Positions 38,901 through 43,554 are shown, counted from the stretch's first letter. The stretch: 64,000 nt of DNA from Diphasiastrum complanatum (GCA_029204225.1 CM055095.1:74517501-74581500), one strand, 5' to 3'. A program made the numbers and translations. The notes: generated by a model not told the origin, from the letters alone.

Positions 38901-41900
38901 TACCCTCCATACATGTTCAAAAACATTTGTGTGACTTTAGTTTCCCACATCAAATAAGGAATTCACTAAAGTTGAGAGCCAACGGCCAAATGCCACATAC
39001 ATCTAAGCTTACCAATGTAGAACACACGACATAAAAAATGACCATGAATTATACAGAAATCACTGCCAAATTACCAAATGTTAACCTTTGAAGATATTGT
39101 GAACAATACCAACAAAGCAAACCATGCTATTGTTCAAAGTTACTTCAAACACTGAAGTACTATAAATGACTAAAATGCACACTAGTTTATGTTGGCTAAA
39201 GGCACTTTTCCAAAAAGTATGACATATCAATGAGACTTTTTTTATAAGTAAAACTTTGCATGACTTTTCAAAAGATTGAGGCTAAGATATAAGGTCGCTG
39301 CCAGTATTTGTACTTAAAAGTTTGACAACGTGACTTTTAAATAAGCTCTAGATTATGATTCAATCAAGAGATAAAGGCTAGTGGATGATGATTATTTGTT
39401 AACCTTTGATAACTCTATGTCTACTTTCATTATTTTCACCTTGTCAAAACCATCAAAACATGAAGGGCCAAAGTTCTCATCTTGAGCTTGTATAGCTTTA
39501 TTCCAACCACAAACTTGCAACAAGGGGATCTAACTTCATTCCTAGCACAAAATTGTAGCAAACGAAAGGTTCCAAGTTACAAATTGCAATGTAAATCTTT
39601 GGGAAGATTAAGATTCTGTATCAACCTCTCACACGGAGAGAACAAAAAAATTGTGAAAGATATTAGGTTCAAGAAGCAATAACAAATCAATTTATCTATA
39701 ATTTTATAGCATATCAAACAACACACTAATTTCAGTTCTTGGTTCCTCTGAAGTACTTTCACTTTTCTTTGTCTTCAAAAATTTGGTCATTCTCTACAGT
39801 ACCTATCAATTTTCTTGGGCAATCCAATCACTCAATTTGCATGGAAACATCATGGTCCAGATAGTTTAGTAATAAAAAAATTTCACTCTTTAAGTGTACC
39901 CTCTCAAGGACCCTTTCTCTTTCTTTGGAACAGAATTTAACCTAGCAATATCCGTGTTGAGTGTCCTATTTTTTGAAATTGCTTTGAGAAAATATTTTTC
40001 AATTCTTGCCAAATGGAAATTCACTATGATTTGTTTAAGGGTTCATCATCCTCAGAGGATGTTCATAGCCATATATCATAGTTTGAATCTATGGAAATCA
40101 CTAACAAAGAAGAAACCATTGATGACAAATTAAGATTTCTTCCAAGATTGCTAAGCAAACAAGCTCAAATATAATACAGTCAATTAAAAGTTTTAACAAT
40201 GAGTAGCTTTGATATTGTTGTATGAGCATAAGTATATGCGATAGTTGGGAGTAGTGATATGCAGTGACAGGTTTCAAATTTTGAAGCCGAAAGAGTTCAG
40301 GCTCACGTTATACAGCGATGTGCAATAGTATATTAACGTCGAACTCATAATGTACAGCAGTATAGAGTGGTCATGATAATGCCTAGCCATTGAAACATTA
40401 TTCAAGGTCTATGTCACTGCACGTGATCGAATGATCTCTCAATCTCCTCAAAACATGATTGACATGGAATCCTGCAGAAAAATTCTATTACATTGAAGTA
40501 TTCCATGGTGGGTTAGAATGCACTATAATCTCTATGTGCTGGTTGGAGATAAAAGGCAATACTTCCAAAAGCCTATGCCTTCAACTAATGACTCTTAAAA
40601 CTTTCCTTTGCCAACATTGAAATAATTGTTTTGTGGAGCCTAGAAAAACTACAACAGATTGAAACAACAGCAATCTACTGTTCCTTGGTGCAAGCTTGCA
40701 ACCAAATTGTCTCACAATTCTTCCACAATTTGGACCCAGTCTTAAAGATACACGAACTAACACCATTAAGAAAAGGATCACTTGGCCCCTAGACTTTGAA
40801 GATTGTGTGCTCACAGTAGTGAATGCATTCATTGACAAGTTCAGTAAAGATTGAATAGAGGGTTCATGCTAAGAAGGCAACCACATTACCATGAGAATTC
40901 TTAACTAAAAGGCAGGTATATTGCGTGGAGTTACAGCACGTAGGAATTCTTAGAAAGGTATCGGCTTGTACTTGGCATGCCCTATGCAGGAACACTGTAT
41001 TTGGCCAAGTGCATTCTGATTTAAAGTCAAAGCAGAGTATATCCCCATTCACCAAAAAAGCCTACTTGTAAATGCGTAAGGGATTGGCAAAAATGCACGA
41101 GGCAATTGAATGATTGCATAAGTCCCATTTCCACAACTGGAAAAGCTTCTGCACCTTTCTATGCTTTGGCTTCAAATAAGCGTCATATGTTGATGATAAG
41201 TGTAGGATGGTTCACGAGCATAACTGAATCAGGCACACGGCATTAAAGGGAGAGAAAACAGAGTAGAATTGCATACAGGGTAACCGAGTTCTGTGCTATA
41301 ACCTAGCATGCCACTACCGTGATGTATTTTACAGTTTCATGACCTACCTCGTTAAGAACTTGACACCTTAGCCCCAATTCAACCTCAATAAACTCTTTCA
41401 AAGTTGAAAACACCTGTTTTATGTACTAAGAACAGTAATGGCATTTACCACATGAAAATCCAATCTGTTGGATTTGCATTTAATAGACTGAAGGAGAGAA
41501 CTGCTGTTCCATCTGCTGCAAGGGGCATGCTCTCTCCCGCCACATCTGGCACGGTTGAGTTTCCCTCACGAACTTTTCCCATCATGCTTGCATCAGCTCC
41601 CAAGAAAATGGCACCAACATTAGCAATTAAAGTAGTCAGCTCTTCTTTTCTTAATGGAGTTTTTAAATTCATACCACTAATCCATGCGTGCCGGTGCTTT
41701 CCAATAACTGTTCTCAGATTAGTTCGGTCGTCCGAACCCAAATTATGTAAAACAACTATTGTGTAAAGCCCACCATCTCTTCCTACCGGCCAACCTGAAT
41801 TGATTTGGGTTTCACTATTGGCAGATTGTCGAGAAAAGCTCCAAAGAAGCTCATCAGCTACTTCATCACTACTCCCAAAACTCGATTCCAAGATACCAGA

Positions 41901-42530
41901 TTGGACCAACCCACATGGCCAAATCATCCTATTCTCTATTTGCCCATGTCTCCGGCAAATCTCACCAGCATCCAAAGACACTAAAACCCCAATGTTTGAT
42001 CCGCAGCAATCACTGCCATTGTGCTGCTTACTTATGATGTTTTTTGCTTGCTGGTGTATGCTTGTGGCCAGATCTTGCAGCAGGCCATCTATCCAAAAAG
42101 CCTCATCGAAATTCTCAGGAGGAATGGCAAAGATGACTTGCAGCTGGCAAGGGAGGCCAAGCGCGGTGTTGGAAGCCTTTCTAGCATGCTCTTCTATTTC
42201 TGTGAAAGGAAGGGGTGCACGGTATACTTCAGTTAACTTCCACCAAAACGGAATTCCTGCAGAATAGAAGCCAAAAAAGAAATGATCTGACCCAATGCAA
42301 AACTCACATTGCTCGATTACTGGAAATCGGCTGATTGAAGTTGAATACAATAATACCAATAAACACAACAAGCACAGGTCGGAGCAGACAGTGATAAGGA
42401 ATTAACAACACGTACCAGCAACAACAGAGATGAGGACAGAGAGAGTGACAAGCAAGCGCTTGCAGCCAGGTGGGCGGCTTCTGATGGGCTTCTCCGAGGG
42501 TGTAGGTTGCTCTTGCTGCACTTCCTCCAT
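3422..42530 (-). CDS. PIGS: PIGS: GPI transamidase subunit PIG-S, split gene (partial)
   Basis: PIG-S is a membrane subunit of the ER GPI-transamidase complex (with PIG-K/GPI8, GAA1, PIG-T, PIG-U), which attaches GPI anchors to protein C-termini. Nine minus-strand coding blocks total about 525 codons, compared with roughly 590-600 for plant PIG-S as I recall it. They occur in the family's order: N-terminal membrane segment plus YRAPLPF, SLLNANPTDWIF, WGGVIIWNP, EVMIAQLRTLFGL, ELDVLL...LASLSRL, VQSLPNMVIKDEI, then the Ala-rich helix. Phases agree across the six junctions that join exon 1 to 2, 3 to 4, and the five 3' exons to one another. Missing are a short exon before WGGV and the C-terminal ~65 residues with the second membrane segment, probably left of 3422 or off the window. 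The gene may be live or a decayed copy; the phase mismatch between exons 2 and 3 leaves this open. Confidence 0.75.
3495..4252 (-). other. PIGS intron, no other feature
   Basis: 757-bp intron between two well-supported PIGS exons. It holds no repeat or open frame I can support. The shorter introns at 4301-4500, 4583-5033 and 5165-5263 are likewise empty. Confidence 0.6.
4253..4300 (-). CDS. PIGS: PIGS exon VQSLPNMVIKDEI
   Basis: 16 codons in phase 0 between acceptor CAACTACAG and donor CAG|GTAAAT: VQSLPNMVIKDEISDQ, matching the conserved V-x-S-L-P-x-M-[IV]-I-x-D-E-I of plant PIG-S and the 'VIKD' of animal PIG-S. Confidence 0.85.
4501..4582 (-). CDS. PIGS: PIGS exon with ELDVLL...LASLSRL motif
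   Basis: 82 nt from acceptor TTTTCAG; the first base completes Trp, giving W-ELDVLLRRRAYADI...STLASLSRL. This corresponds to the W-E-L-D-x-L and T-x-L-x-S-L-S-R-L-V helices of the family. The donor GTGCTC is weak but places the junction between Leu and Val, exactly where the next exon resumes. Confidence 0.8.
5034..5164 (-). CDS. PIGS: PIGS exon with AQLRTLFGL motif
   Basis: 131 nt beginning at acceptor TCATGAAG, encoding DLEPVVEVMIAQLRTLFGL, then a lysine-rich loop, then LETGFAK and the first two bases of Trp. The V-E-V-x-[IL]-x-Q-L-R-x-L-F-G block is diagnostic of PIG-S in plants and animals. The donor GTATTA leaves phase 2, and the next exon supplies the G of TGG. Confidence 0.85.
5264..5344 (-). 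CDS. PIGS: PIGS exon with WGGVIIWNP motif
   Basis: 27 codons in phase 0 between acceptor TTTGGCAG and donor CAG|GTTAGT, encoding GWGGVIIWNPPSC...MISLQ. W-G-G-[VI]-x-[VI]-[WY]-N is the most recognisable PIG-S motif, and ISLQ followed by DL(E) is the family's natural continuation, supplied by the next exon. It lies about 35.5 kb from the nearest 5' exon on the same strand. Confidence 0.8.
5345..6419. other. PIGS giant-intron sequence, no element recognised
   Basis: AT-rich, with short open frames on both strands (for example 5742-5936 minus, 5887-6156 plus) that match no family I know. A small missing PIGS exon could lie here but none was identified. Confidence 0.4.
6420..6720 (-). pseudogene. 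Ty3/gypsy integrase C-terminal (GPY/F) remnant
   Basis: Read on the minus strand from about 6716, the sequence gives KKLAPCYYGPFPILE, a stop, then LSLITYWLELPPTTR and FHVNLR. This is the classic end of gypsy polyprotein: K-L-[AS]-x-[RC]-Y-Y-G-P-F, then [AT]-Y-x-L-E-L-P, then F-H-V-[SN]-L. An in-frame stop and a poor downstream frame mark it as dead. No LTR or other pol domain accompanies it. It sits in the large PIGS intron in the same orientation as PIGS. Confidence 0.7.
6721..7369. other. Compositionally biased spacer
   Basis: 6930-7040 is rich in repeats of CCTGC/CCTAC words (a Gly/Ala/Pro-type low-complexity reading on the minus strand), and 7059-7346 is open in several frames at once, as expected of a GC-richer patch. 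No domain recognised. It may be a further part of the gypsy remnant to its left. Confidence 0.3.
7370..7668 (+). repeat. Copia A 5' LTR (3' portion only)
   Basis: Matches 10947-11245 almost throughout, from AATTCCCATTA to the end GATTTGCAGCA, directly before the primer-binding site. The first ~300 bp present in the 3' LTR (from TGTTGGAGATGG) are missing. Confidence 0.85.
7669..7680 (+). promoter_or_regulatory. Primer-binding site of copia A
   Basis: TGGTATCAGAGC, complementary to the 3' end of plant initiator Met-tRNA, immediately follows the LTR end CA. Confidence 0.9.
7699..8093 (+). pseudogene. Copia A gag-protease remnant
   Basis: Starts MATTIQAKITINLDGTNYRM, the typical copia gag opening in which a conserved L-x-G-x-N-Y-x-x-W helps RNA packaging. 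After about 60 codons it breaks off, and a second frame at 7899 gives DLGATSHITCNKNIL, the aspartic protease motif D-[ST]-G-A-[ST]-x-H with Leu replacing Ser/Thr, which would inactivate it. Most of gag, including the zinc knuckle, is deleted. Confidence 0.75.
8273..9300 (+). pseudogene. Copia A integrase
   Basis: The GAG-pre-integrase zinc-binding region reads LWHRRMYHLNMRSL...CEACQKGKQ (H-H-C-C). The catalytic core has HSDVCGPMKV, FIDDFSR, LKFDNGGEYSS and NGVAERRNRT, so the D, D and E residues are all visible. An in-frame stop lies at about 8522 and another after 8885. The C-terminal part (KPNLSYVRLFRCAAYIHVP; VMVGYSNGSQIYRLYNP) follows in a third frame at 8926. The enzyme is dead. Confidence 0.85.
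9306..10202 (+). pseudogene. Copia A reverse transcriptase
   Basis: About 298 open codons containing CKWVYKKKLKSDGSIRRYKA, QIDVKTAFLHGDLDEEIFM, IYGLKQASRAWYKKLD and LGLQIERD, all hallmarks of copia RT. The catalytic YVDD is FVED here (TVFVEDSLMIG), so the first of its two aspartates has become Glu. The frame ends prematurely near 10202. Confidence 0.85.
10207..10640 (+). pseudogene. Copia A RNase H remnant
   Basis: 10207-10330 encodes LKQYGMIDCKEKATPM, the linker that follows copia RT. The catalytic middle of RNase H is deleted. The far C-terminus (VEFVKSEDMIVDLLTKPLDK) is readable in another frame around 10510-10580, directly before the polypurine tract. Confidence 0.7.
10649..11245 (+). 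repeat. Copia A 3' LTR
   Basis: Starts TGTTGGAGATGG after the polypurine tract AAGAGGGAG and ends TTGCAACA. The second half matches 7370-7668. Confidence 0.85.
11246..11740. other. No gene recognised
   Basis: Contains a GC-richer patch at 11560-11650 with CCGGTCCCGGAAC/CCGGAACG words. Overlapping open frames on both strands look like composition effects. Confidence 0.3.
11741..12480 (-). pseudogene. Ty3/gypsy gag remnant (coiled coil and zinc-knuckle region)
   Basis: On the minus strand the region opens (about 12340-12240) with a coiled-coil-like stretch, VELQALRGENHKLQERQ. A 130-codon frame (12133-11741) follows. Within it KCAFHTGGKLQRAHIVEKKT...QEGAQREREK resembles the gypsy gag segment K-C-x-x-C-G-G-x-H-x-x-x-x-C-P-x-[RK]-x-x-L, with the second, third and fourth zinc ligands damaged. 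The assignment rests on this layout, so it is moderate. Confidence 0.45.
12481..14757. other. Degenerate intergenic/intronic DNA, gag-like coiled-coil trace
   Basis: No intact gene. On the minus strand near 14190-14060, KLDQLQSEASKHKGKISTWV and GSLLDMSDIDKV are readable in one frame, a heptad-like stretch resembling gypsy gag N-terminal coiled coils. A related Lys-rich frame lies at 14638-14429. Both are broken by stops. Confidence 0.3.
14758..15120 (+). repeat. Gypsy B 5' LTR (first ~38 bp missing)
   Basis: Aligns with 17866-18246 from CCGACARTATTAGTGGACAC to TTCATAACA. TATA-like CTATAAATAG at about 14897. The opening TGTTATGGACACG of the other LTR is absent. Confidence 0.85.
15121..15132 (+). 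promoter_or_regulatory. Primer-binding site of gypsy B
   Basis: TGGTATCAGAGC immediately after LTR end ATAACA; initiator Met-tRNA type. Confidence 0.9.
15133..16214 (+). other. Gypsy B leader, T-rich
   Basis: Long T-rich untranslated leader. Open frames at 15147-15359, 15468-15650 and 15699-16247 are Phe/Leu/Ser-rich and look like products of T-rich composition rather than proteins. Confidence 0.5.
16215..16500 (+). pseudogene. Gypsy B gag fragment
   Basis: The 16215-16398 frame encodes MMTQFSFPKYSGFS...FTDWVNNFEDYFFTYSCSDV and MASLWLDGHAKA, the gypsy gag pattern F-x-G-x-x-x-x-x-x-W...E-x-[YF]-F...A-x-x-x-L-x-G-x-A, followed by a stop where Trp is usual (A-x-x-W). Further gag residues are readable to about 16500. 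Confidence 0.65.
16950..17460 (+). pseudogene. Gypsy B integrase C-terminus and chromodomain-like tail
   Basis: 16960-17090 encodes LTKKLSARYYGPFQIVEKLS and VTHRLQL (GPY/F module). After a frame change, 17140-17454 encodes RRHRLVQFLVQWDGR, DEVTWESF and LLREH, the V-x-[WF]-x-G-x-x-x-x-x-x-T-W-E pattern of the chromodomain-like tail of gypsy chromovirus-type elements. The 276-codon open frame through the region is correct only in its middle part. Confidence 0.65.
17828..18246 (+). repeat. Gypsy B 3' LTR
   Basis: Begins TGTTATGGACACG after the purine run GAATGGGGGAG and ends TTCATAACA. It contains a duplicated GCTATCGGCGGC (around 18118-18142) not doubled in the 5' LTR. Confidence 0.85.
18247..23020. 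other. About 4.8 kb without recognisable genes
   Basis: AT-rich and free of LTR pairs, primer-binding sites or pol motifs that I can see. Minus-strand 18511-18311 encodes a charged, helix-prone stretch (RIEALATEGVREQVLAM) that could be gag-derived. Small frames at 20480-20662, 21176-21436 and 22316-22704 match nothing I know. Confidence 0.35.
23024..23160. repeat. Two-copy direct repeat, 80-bp period, RY-rich
   Basis: Two ~57-bp copies (23024-23080, 23104-23160) share CATGCATGTGAAA, TGATCCATGCATGTCCCATG and GATTGGGAG/AGTTGGGAG. CATGCATG (RY element) recurs in each. Confidence 0.75.
23161..24087. other. No gene recognised
   Basis: Low-information sequence before the copia C LTR region. Minus-strand frames 23708-23364 and 23890-23693 show no known domain. 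Confidence 0.35.
24088..24255. repeat. ACTTCG minisatellite in copia C LTR region
   Basis: Repeats of ACTTCGAAGACTTCG and TACTTCACAAGCATCGAC with drifting units of 12-36 bp. An analogous but distinct TCGA-rich minisatellite occurs in the copia D LTR. Confidence 0.85.
24256..24979 (+). repeat. Copia C 5' LTR (left boundary uncertain)
   Basis: Ends TTTCCAACA directly before the primer-binding site. TATA-like AGTATAAAAAG at 24424. From ATTGGATGGATGCCA (about 24336) onward it is homologous, in reverse orientation, to the copia F LTRs. Left of that, C and F differ completely. The true LTR start, possibly including the minisatellite, was not found. Confidence 0.7.
24980..24991 (+). promoter_or_regulatory. 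Primer-binding site of copia C, with two imperfect echoes
   Basis: TGGTATCAGAGC after LTR end CCAACA. Near copies TGATATCAGAGC at 25001 and TATATCAGAGC at 25020 follow at 20-bp steps. Confidence 0.85.
25206..26231 (+). CDS. Copia C gag-protease (open, 341 codons, then stop)
   Basis: MDSQSKDKLNGSNYYLSKFK opens gag (capsid-like), with the conserved W-D, E-x-W-x-x-L and L-L-x-S-L-P-x-x-[YF] blocks. A CCHC zinc knuckle CKYCKRTNHEIQDC lies at residues about 237-250. The protease motif WFLDSGATQQMTSH is at about 297-310, with catalytic Asp intact. This is the longest uninterrupted retroelement frame in the window. It ends in a stop (26229-26231), after which YVPKLSTNLLS continues in frame, so the stop is a point lesion. 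Confidence 0.85.
   Translation: MDSQSKDKLNGSNYYLSKFKMKTLLIANELWDIVTCIKVKPEDDTDDSKWKSKDGKAFALIILNISDTQIGHISEAKTSKEVWDTLSSLYDVRDITSKLHLRRKFLTLKMSNVDSLQNHVNQFKNLLQQMAAVIDNQDAIMILLSSLPSTYENWVMIISTHLDLTLTRVITMLLQEDNRRIQDASSTSSYHALYVNKGSKRQKQKSSKQCASNQKPTQSQEQLSNPQSKKKMFCKYCKRTNHEIQDCRVLKAKNASKQPDQQANAVTTSPNLDMDEGAFMVKDRKALLDNSWFLDSGATQQMTSHREHFHSYMPYNTKKYIHLGDDSTHTIEGEGTVRLKF
26380..26690 (+). pseudogene. Copia C integrase, N-terminal part only
   Basis: ALLWHHRCVSYMSKKSL, CHSCILGKHTRIPF and VVHSDICGPMQT cover the zinc-binding region and the first catalytic Asp. The rest of the core is deleted. Sequence resumes in the linker before RT (TIPIEGPSSSTPDKQLI), which is also present in element K at about 63140-63220. 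Confidence 0.8.
26700..27777 (+). pseudogene. Copia C reverse transcriptase, frameshifted at YVDD
   Basis: Contains CKWLFKIKYKADGSIDRRKA, EIHQMDVHTAYLNGVIEEDI, LYGLKQSARAWFQ and SDSNVYFKS. At about 27427 the catalytic YVDD codons lose five bases: element D has TATGTAGATGATACATT where C has TATGTACACATT. The frame shifts and both catalytic aspartates are gone. It continues in the second frame (LLFSNSIDIIKE, HYCLGIQIQRD) to TRPDIA, then breaks. Confidence 0.85.
27813..28202. repeat. Hairpin array, unit copy 1 (six motifs)
   Basis: Motif GCTATCCAGCGATGGACAGC and variants. The TCC (or variant) of the six motifs falls at 27817, 27886, 27955, 28024, 28117 and 28186, so spacing is 69, 69, 69, 93 and 69 bp. 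The motif is a short palindrome (TCC-loop AGCGAT-GGA, extended by GCTA/CAGC or CTATCC/GGATAG). Intervening segments are pyrimidine-rich at first and purine-rich at the end, and only weakly alike. Confidence 0.9.
28345..28595 (+). other. Exon-like open frame, unit copy 1 (unknown protein)
   Basis: From a possible acceptor CTATAG to a GTATGA donor-like site, one frame is open for about 83 codons: EICHYEVFNYTPVLTRTKRY...LSTLETLLNNHICCQ...SWKNNYDSISRSFV. I do not recognise it. Among the three copies many differences change amino acids (D/N, C/Y, R/K, W/R), so there is no sign of selection on it now. It may be a captured exon. Confidence 0.4.
30082..30147. repeat. (CT)n microsatellite, unit copy 1
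   Basis: 66 bp of pure CT; the counterpart in copy 2 (32918-32992) is 75 bp. Confidence 0.95.
30621..31010. repeat. Hairpin array, unit copy 2 (six motifs)
   Basis: TCC positions 30625, 30694, 30763, 30832, 30926 and 30995: spacing 69, 69, 69, 94 and 69 bp. The fourth motif here (ATCCAGCGATGGACTC) is better preserved than in copy 1. Confidence 0.9.
31154..31404 (+). other. Exon-like open frame, unit copy 2 (unknown protein)
   Basis: Same frame as at 28345-28595 with a few replacements; again bounded by CTATAG and GTATGA. Unknown function. Confidence 0.4.
31701..32066 (-). other. Unidentified 121-codon frame in unit copy 2
   Basis: Minus-strand frame, mildly basic (IASPRSAKSLVEGSLASTID; KRKVRCTFTISLAGLCNQRK). 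In copy 1 only 67 codons remain (29098-28895) because of single-base differences. The opposite strand is also open for 60 codons (FFLWLHKPARDIVKVHLTFL), so the coding strand cannot be decided. No family recognised. Confidence 0.25.
32918..32992. repeat. (CT)n microsatellite, unit copy 2
   Basis: 75 bp of pure CT at the position equivalent to 30082-30147. Confidence 0.95.
33468..33858. repeat. Hairpin array, unit copy 3 (six motifs)
   Basis: TCC positions 33472, 33541, 33610, 33680, 33774 and 33843: spacing 69, 69, 70, 94 and 69 bp. Confidence 0.9.
34002..34243 (+). other. Exon-like open frame, unit copy 3, 12-bp in-frame deletion
   Basis: Same frame as in copies 1 and 2 but lacking 12 bp (four codons around EVFN). 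The frame stays open to the GTATGA site. Unknown protein. Confidence 0.35.
34530..35230 (+). pseudogene. Copia D integrase (core and C-terminus)
   Basis: FIDDFSRRTVTYFLKNKSEA, LRTDGGGEFVSTEFKEFC and NGVAERKNRTFIKSAK retain the second Asp and the Glu of the catalytic triad. In LRTDGGGEF the usual Asn is Gly. A stop near 34742 and a frame change at about 34860 break it. The C-terminal HIRVFGCKAYSQI and SIFIGYSPDHKAYKLYN follow. Confidence 0.8.
35420..35860 (+). pseudogene. Copia D reverse transcriptase, 3' half
   Basis: The N-terminal half of RT is deleted (junction about 35400-35420). ALYGLKQSPRAWF, a stop, SNVYFKS, LYVDDTLLFSN (catalytic YVDD intact) and HYCLGIQIHRN follow. A frameshift near 35750 separates it from the RNase H frame. 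Confidence 0.8.
35758..36547 (+). pseudogene. Copia D RNase H
   Basis: LEKYGMTNCKSSYFPLDPGL, GSLMYAMLYTRPDLAYSISS and LSQFLSNPGP lead into RNase H. Frames then shift, with readable YCDNQSTTALSLNPRFHSRS, HIKIRYHYLREKVQ and AADHFTKALSKEHH up to DPH-stop at 36547. Confidence 0.8.
36558..37656 (+). repeat. Copia D LTR with internal minisatellites
   Basis: Starts TGTTGGATTTTAATGC after polypurine tract AAGGGGGAG and ends TTTTGCTACA, followed at once by a primer-binding site. TATA-like CTATAAAAG at about 37395. Internally, a 51-bp unit beginning CATGTATATACACC recurs (36679, 36730, part at 36781), and GTACTCGACATCGAAGTATC-type units recur from about 36890 to 37190. Confidence 0.85.
37657..37668 (+). 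promoter_or_regulatory. Primer-binding site directly after the copia D LTR
   Basis: TGGTATCAGAGC abuts the LTR end GCTACA. A 3' LTR should not be followed by a primer-binding site, so this LTR also acts, or once acted, as the 5' LTR of a second element. No gag follows. Confidence 0.85.
37690..38040 (-). pseudogene. Ty3/gypsy gag remnant
   Basis: Minus-strand reading gives GDVAWMWERFKKQI, THFLLQDFKRNILVKWDYL and a Y-x-x-x-F motif, matching the gypsy gag arrangement W-x-x-F...F-x-x-x-F-x-P...F-x-x-L...V-x-x-Y-x-x-x-F. Several stops and frame changes. Short and isolated. Confidence 0.5.
38041..40889. other. PIGS giant-intron sequence, no element recognised
   Basis: AT-rich. No LTR pair, primer-binding site or domain seen. 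Minus-strand 40838-40581 is open for 85 codons, but its composition and lack of PIG-S similarity argue against an exon. Confidence 0.4.
40890..41061 (-). CDS. PIGS: PIGS candidate exon 4
   Basis: 57 codons plus one base, from acceptor ACAAGTAG to donor GTAATG. The encoded AFLVNGDILCFDF...TFLRIP...CLLVKNSHG resembles the PIG-S stretch 'FVN...' followed by a '[FL]VVYVP...PL.I...G' strand pair. Entry phase 0 matches candidate exon 3. Exit phase 1 means at least one more small exon (3n+2 nt, encoding the T-N-x-F-x-S-P region) must lie between here and 5344. Cys content is higher than expected, so confidence is moderate. Confidence 0.5.
41348..41413 (-). CDS. PIGS: PIGS candidate exon 3
   Basis: A 22-codon block between an AAAACAG acceptor and a consensus GTAGGT donor encodes VFSTLKEFIEVELGL then RCQVLNE. 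It resembles the PIG-S segment in which a helix precedes an S-Q-[IV]-L motif. It ends in phase 0, matching the next candidate exon. Two problems remain: it starts only 36 nt after the exon 2 donor, too short for a plant intron, and its entry phase (0) disagrees with exon 2 (phase 2). Either the real exon boundaries differ, an exon was mis-set, or a small deletion has damaged the gene. Confidence 0.45.
41449..42256 (-). CDS. PIGS: PIGS exon 2 (luminal N-terminal domain)
   Basis: 808 nt open without interruption after acceptor CTGCAG at 42262-42257. It starts GIPFWWKLTEVYRAPLPF, the PIG-S signature that follows the first membrane segment. Other family-like stretches are LYTIVVLHNLGSDDR and, near the end, VLSFSLLNANPTDWIF, matching the conserved SLLNA-P-DW block of plant PIG-S. 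The donor is TG|GTAAAT at 41448, in phase 2; read-through would stop at TAA immediately after the Trp. This is the strongest single coding block in the window and carries no stop or frameshift. Confidence 0.85.
42416..42530 (-). CDS. PIGS: PIGS exon 1 (start codon, N-terminal membrane anchor)
   Basis: The ATG at 42530-42528 opens a 38-codon frame beginning MEEVQQEQPTPSEKP, followed by a basic stretch and a hydrophobic segment (LLVTLSVLISVVAG), the single N-terminal membrane span expected of PIG-S. The exon ends at 42416 before a consensus donor GTACGT, in phase 1. The split Gly codon is completed exactly by exon 2. The ATG was chosen because its frame gives a short acidic cytosolic tail, a positive patch and a membrane helix, as in plant PIG-S. 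A longer overlapping frame (42537-42304) reads through the intron and is not the gene. Confidence 0.8.
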
Positions 42531-42614
42531 TGCTCAAATGCCTCTTTTTCCTTCCTTGTGCTGTTGCGTTTATTACTTCTTCCTCTCTTTGCTCTTCCCC
42601 CTCTACCTATCTGA

Positions 42615-42640
42615 GCTCTCTCTCTCTCTCTCTCTCTCTC
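42615..42640. repeat. (CT)n tract upstream of PIGS ((GA)n on the sense strand)
   Basis: 26 bp of pure CT, 85-110 bp before the PIGS start codon, so probably in its 5' UTR or core promoter. GA tracts at such positions bind BPC/GAGA-type factors in plants; that role here is inference. Confidence 0.7.
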
Positions 42641-43550
42641 ACCATTTCTCTATTTTTATATCCAAGACCCTAACCCTAAAATGACACCCTAATCCTAACA
42701 AAAAAATAGATCTCCTTGACCTCCATTTTACTATTACTCTCCATTACCGCTCTCACCTCATCATTTTGGAGGCACCCTCCACATAGCCGGCATCTACCAC
42801 ATGTTGGAGGCACCATGTAACACCTATAAATTCACACCAGGACCTCTCTAAGCTTAGCCACATCATGCTGGAGGCAGCTTTGACATAGATGGCATCTATC
42901 AGATGTTGGAGGCAACTATAAATTCAAACCACATGTTGCATCCACGACGCAACACACGGCCCCCCAAATTGAATACAACTAGCTGGTCCAACCGCGAACA
43001 TGCACGTTTCTCGCACGAACACCTTCACTTTCAACTTTATTGCTCTCTCTCATTCACTTTCGTTGCTCGTTCACGAGAGATCTGTGTGCTTTGTGTGCAG
43101 ATCTGTGTGCACTTTTGTGAGAGATCTTTGTGCGCTTCTACCAAAGATTTTGTGCGCTTCTATGGGAGATCTGTGTGCATATTGTGTTTGTTGTCGTCGT
43201 TGTAGTTTGCTGCCATCGTCATCGCCATAGCTCTTGTTGTTCGCCACTTGCTCGTTGTTGTACGTTGTTGCCATCGCCATTGCTCCTATAGATTGGATGA
43301 AGTTTTGCAAGACCATAAGAGACAAGCATAATGATTTATCTTTTATGCTATCTGGAGTCTTAGTCAGATATATGAGGAAAGTGCAGGAAGGAGTTGGTGG
43401 ATTAGATCACGTTTGATCATTGAATGGTCAACATAGATAATTTTGTTTGGCATCTAGATAACGTGGAAAGAAATTTGACTTGGAGGGAGAAGTATAAGGT
43501 TAACTATCATTTGTTCACTCACATAGTACATGAGTTGCATCCTTTTTTTT
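42641..43550. other. PIGS 5' flank
   Basis: Contains ACCCTAACCCTAAAATGACA-like (telobox-like) words near 42668, duplicated ATGTTGGAGGCA motifs (42801, 42904) and spaced GAGATCTGTGTGC repeats (43077-43180). No gene recognised. The frames at 42903-43325 coincide with these repeats. Confidence 0.4.
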
Positions 43551-43554
43551 GTCT

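Noticed and set aside
40581-40838. 85-codon minus-strand frame as a PIGS exon
   Set aside because: No resemblance to PIG-S, no suitable splice phases with neighbours, and composition like random AT-rich DNA.
41445-42371. PIGS as a single-exon 308-codon gene starting at 42371
   Set aside because: The first part reads through an intron. The acceptor at 42257 and the in-phase exon 1 at 42530-42416 give the family's N-terminus, and the apparent stop lies just past a donor.
42665-42700. Interstitial telomere (CCCTAAA-type words, also at 58800-58860)
   Set aside because: Only a few imperfect units mixed with other sequence; better called telobox-like words.
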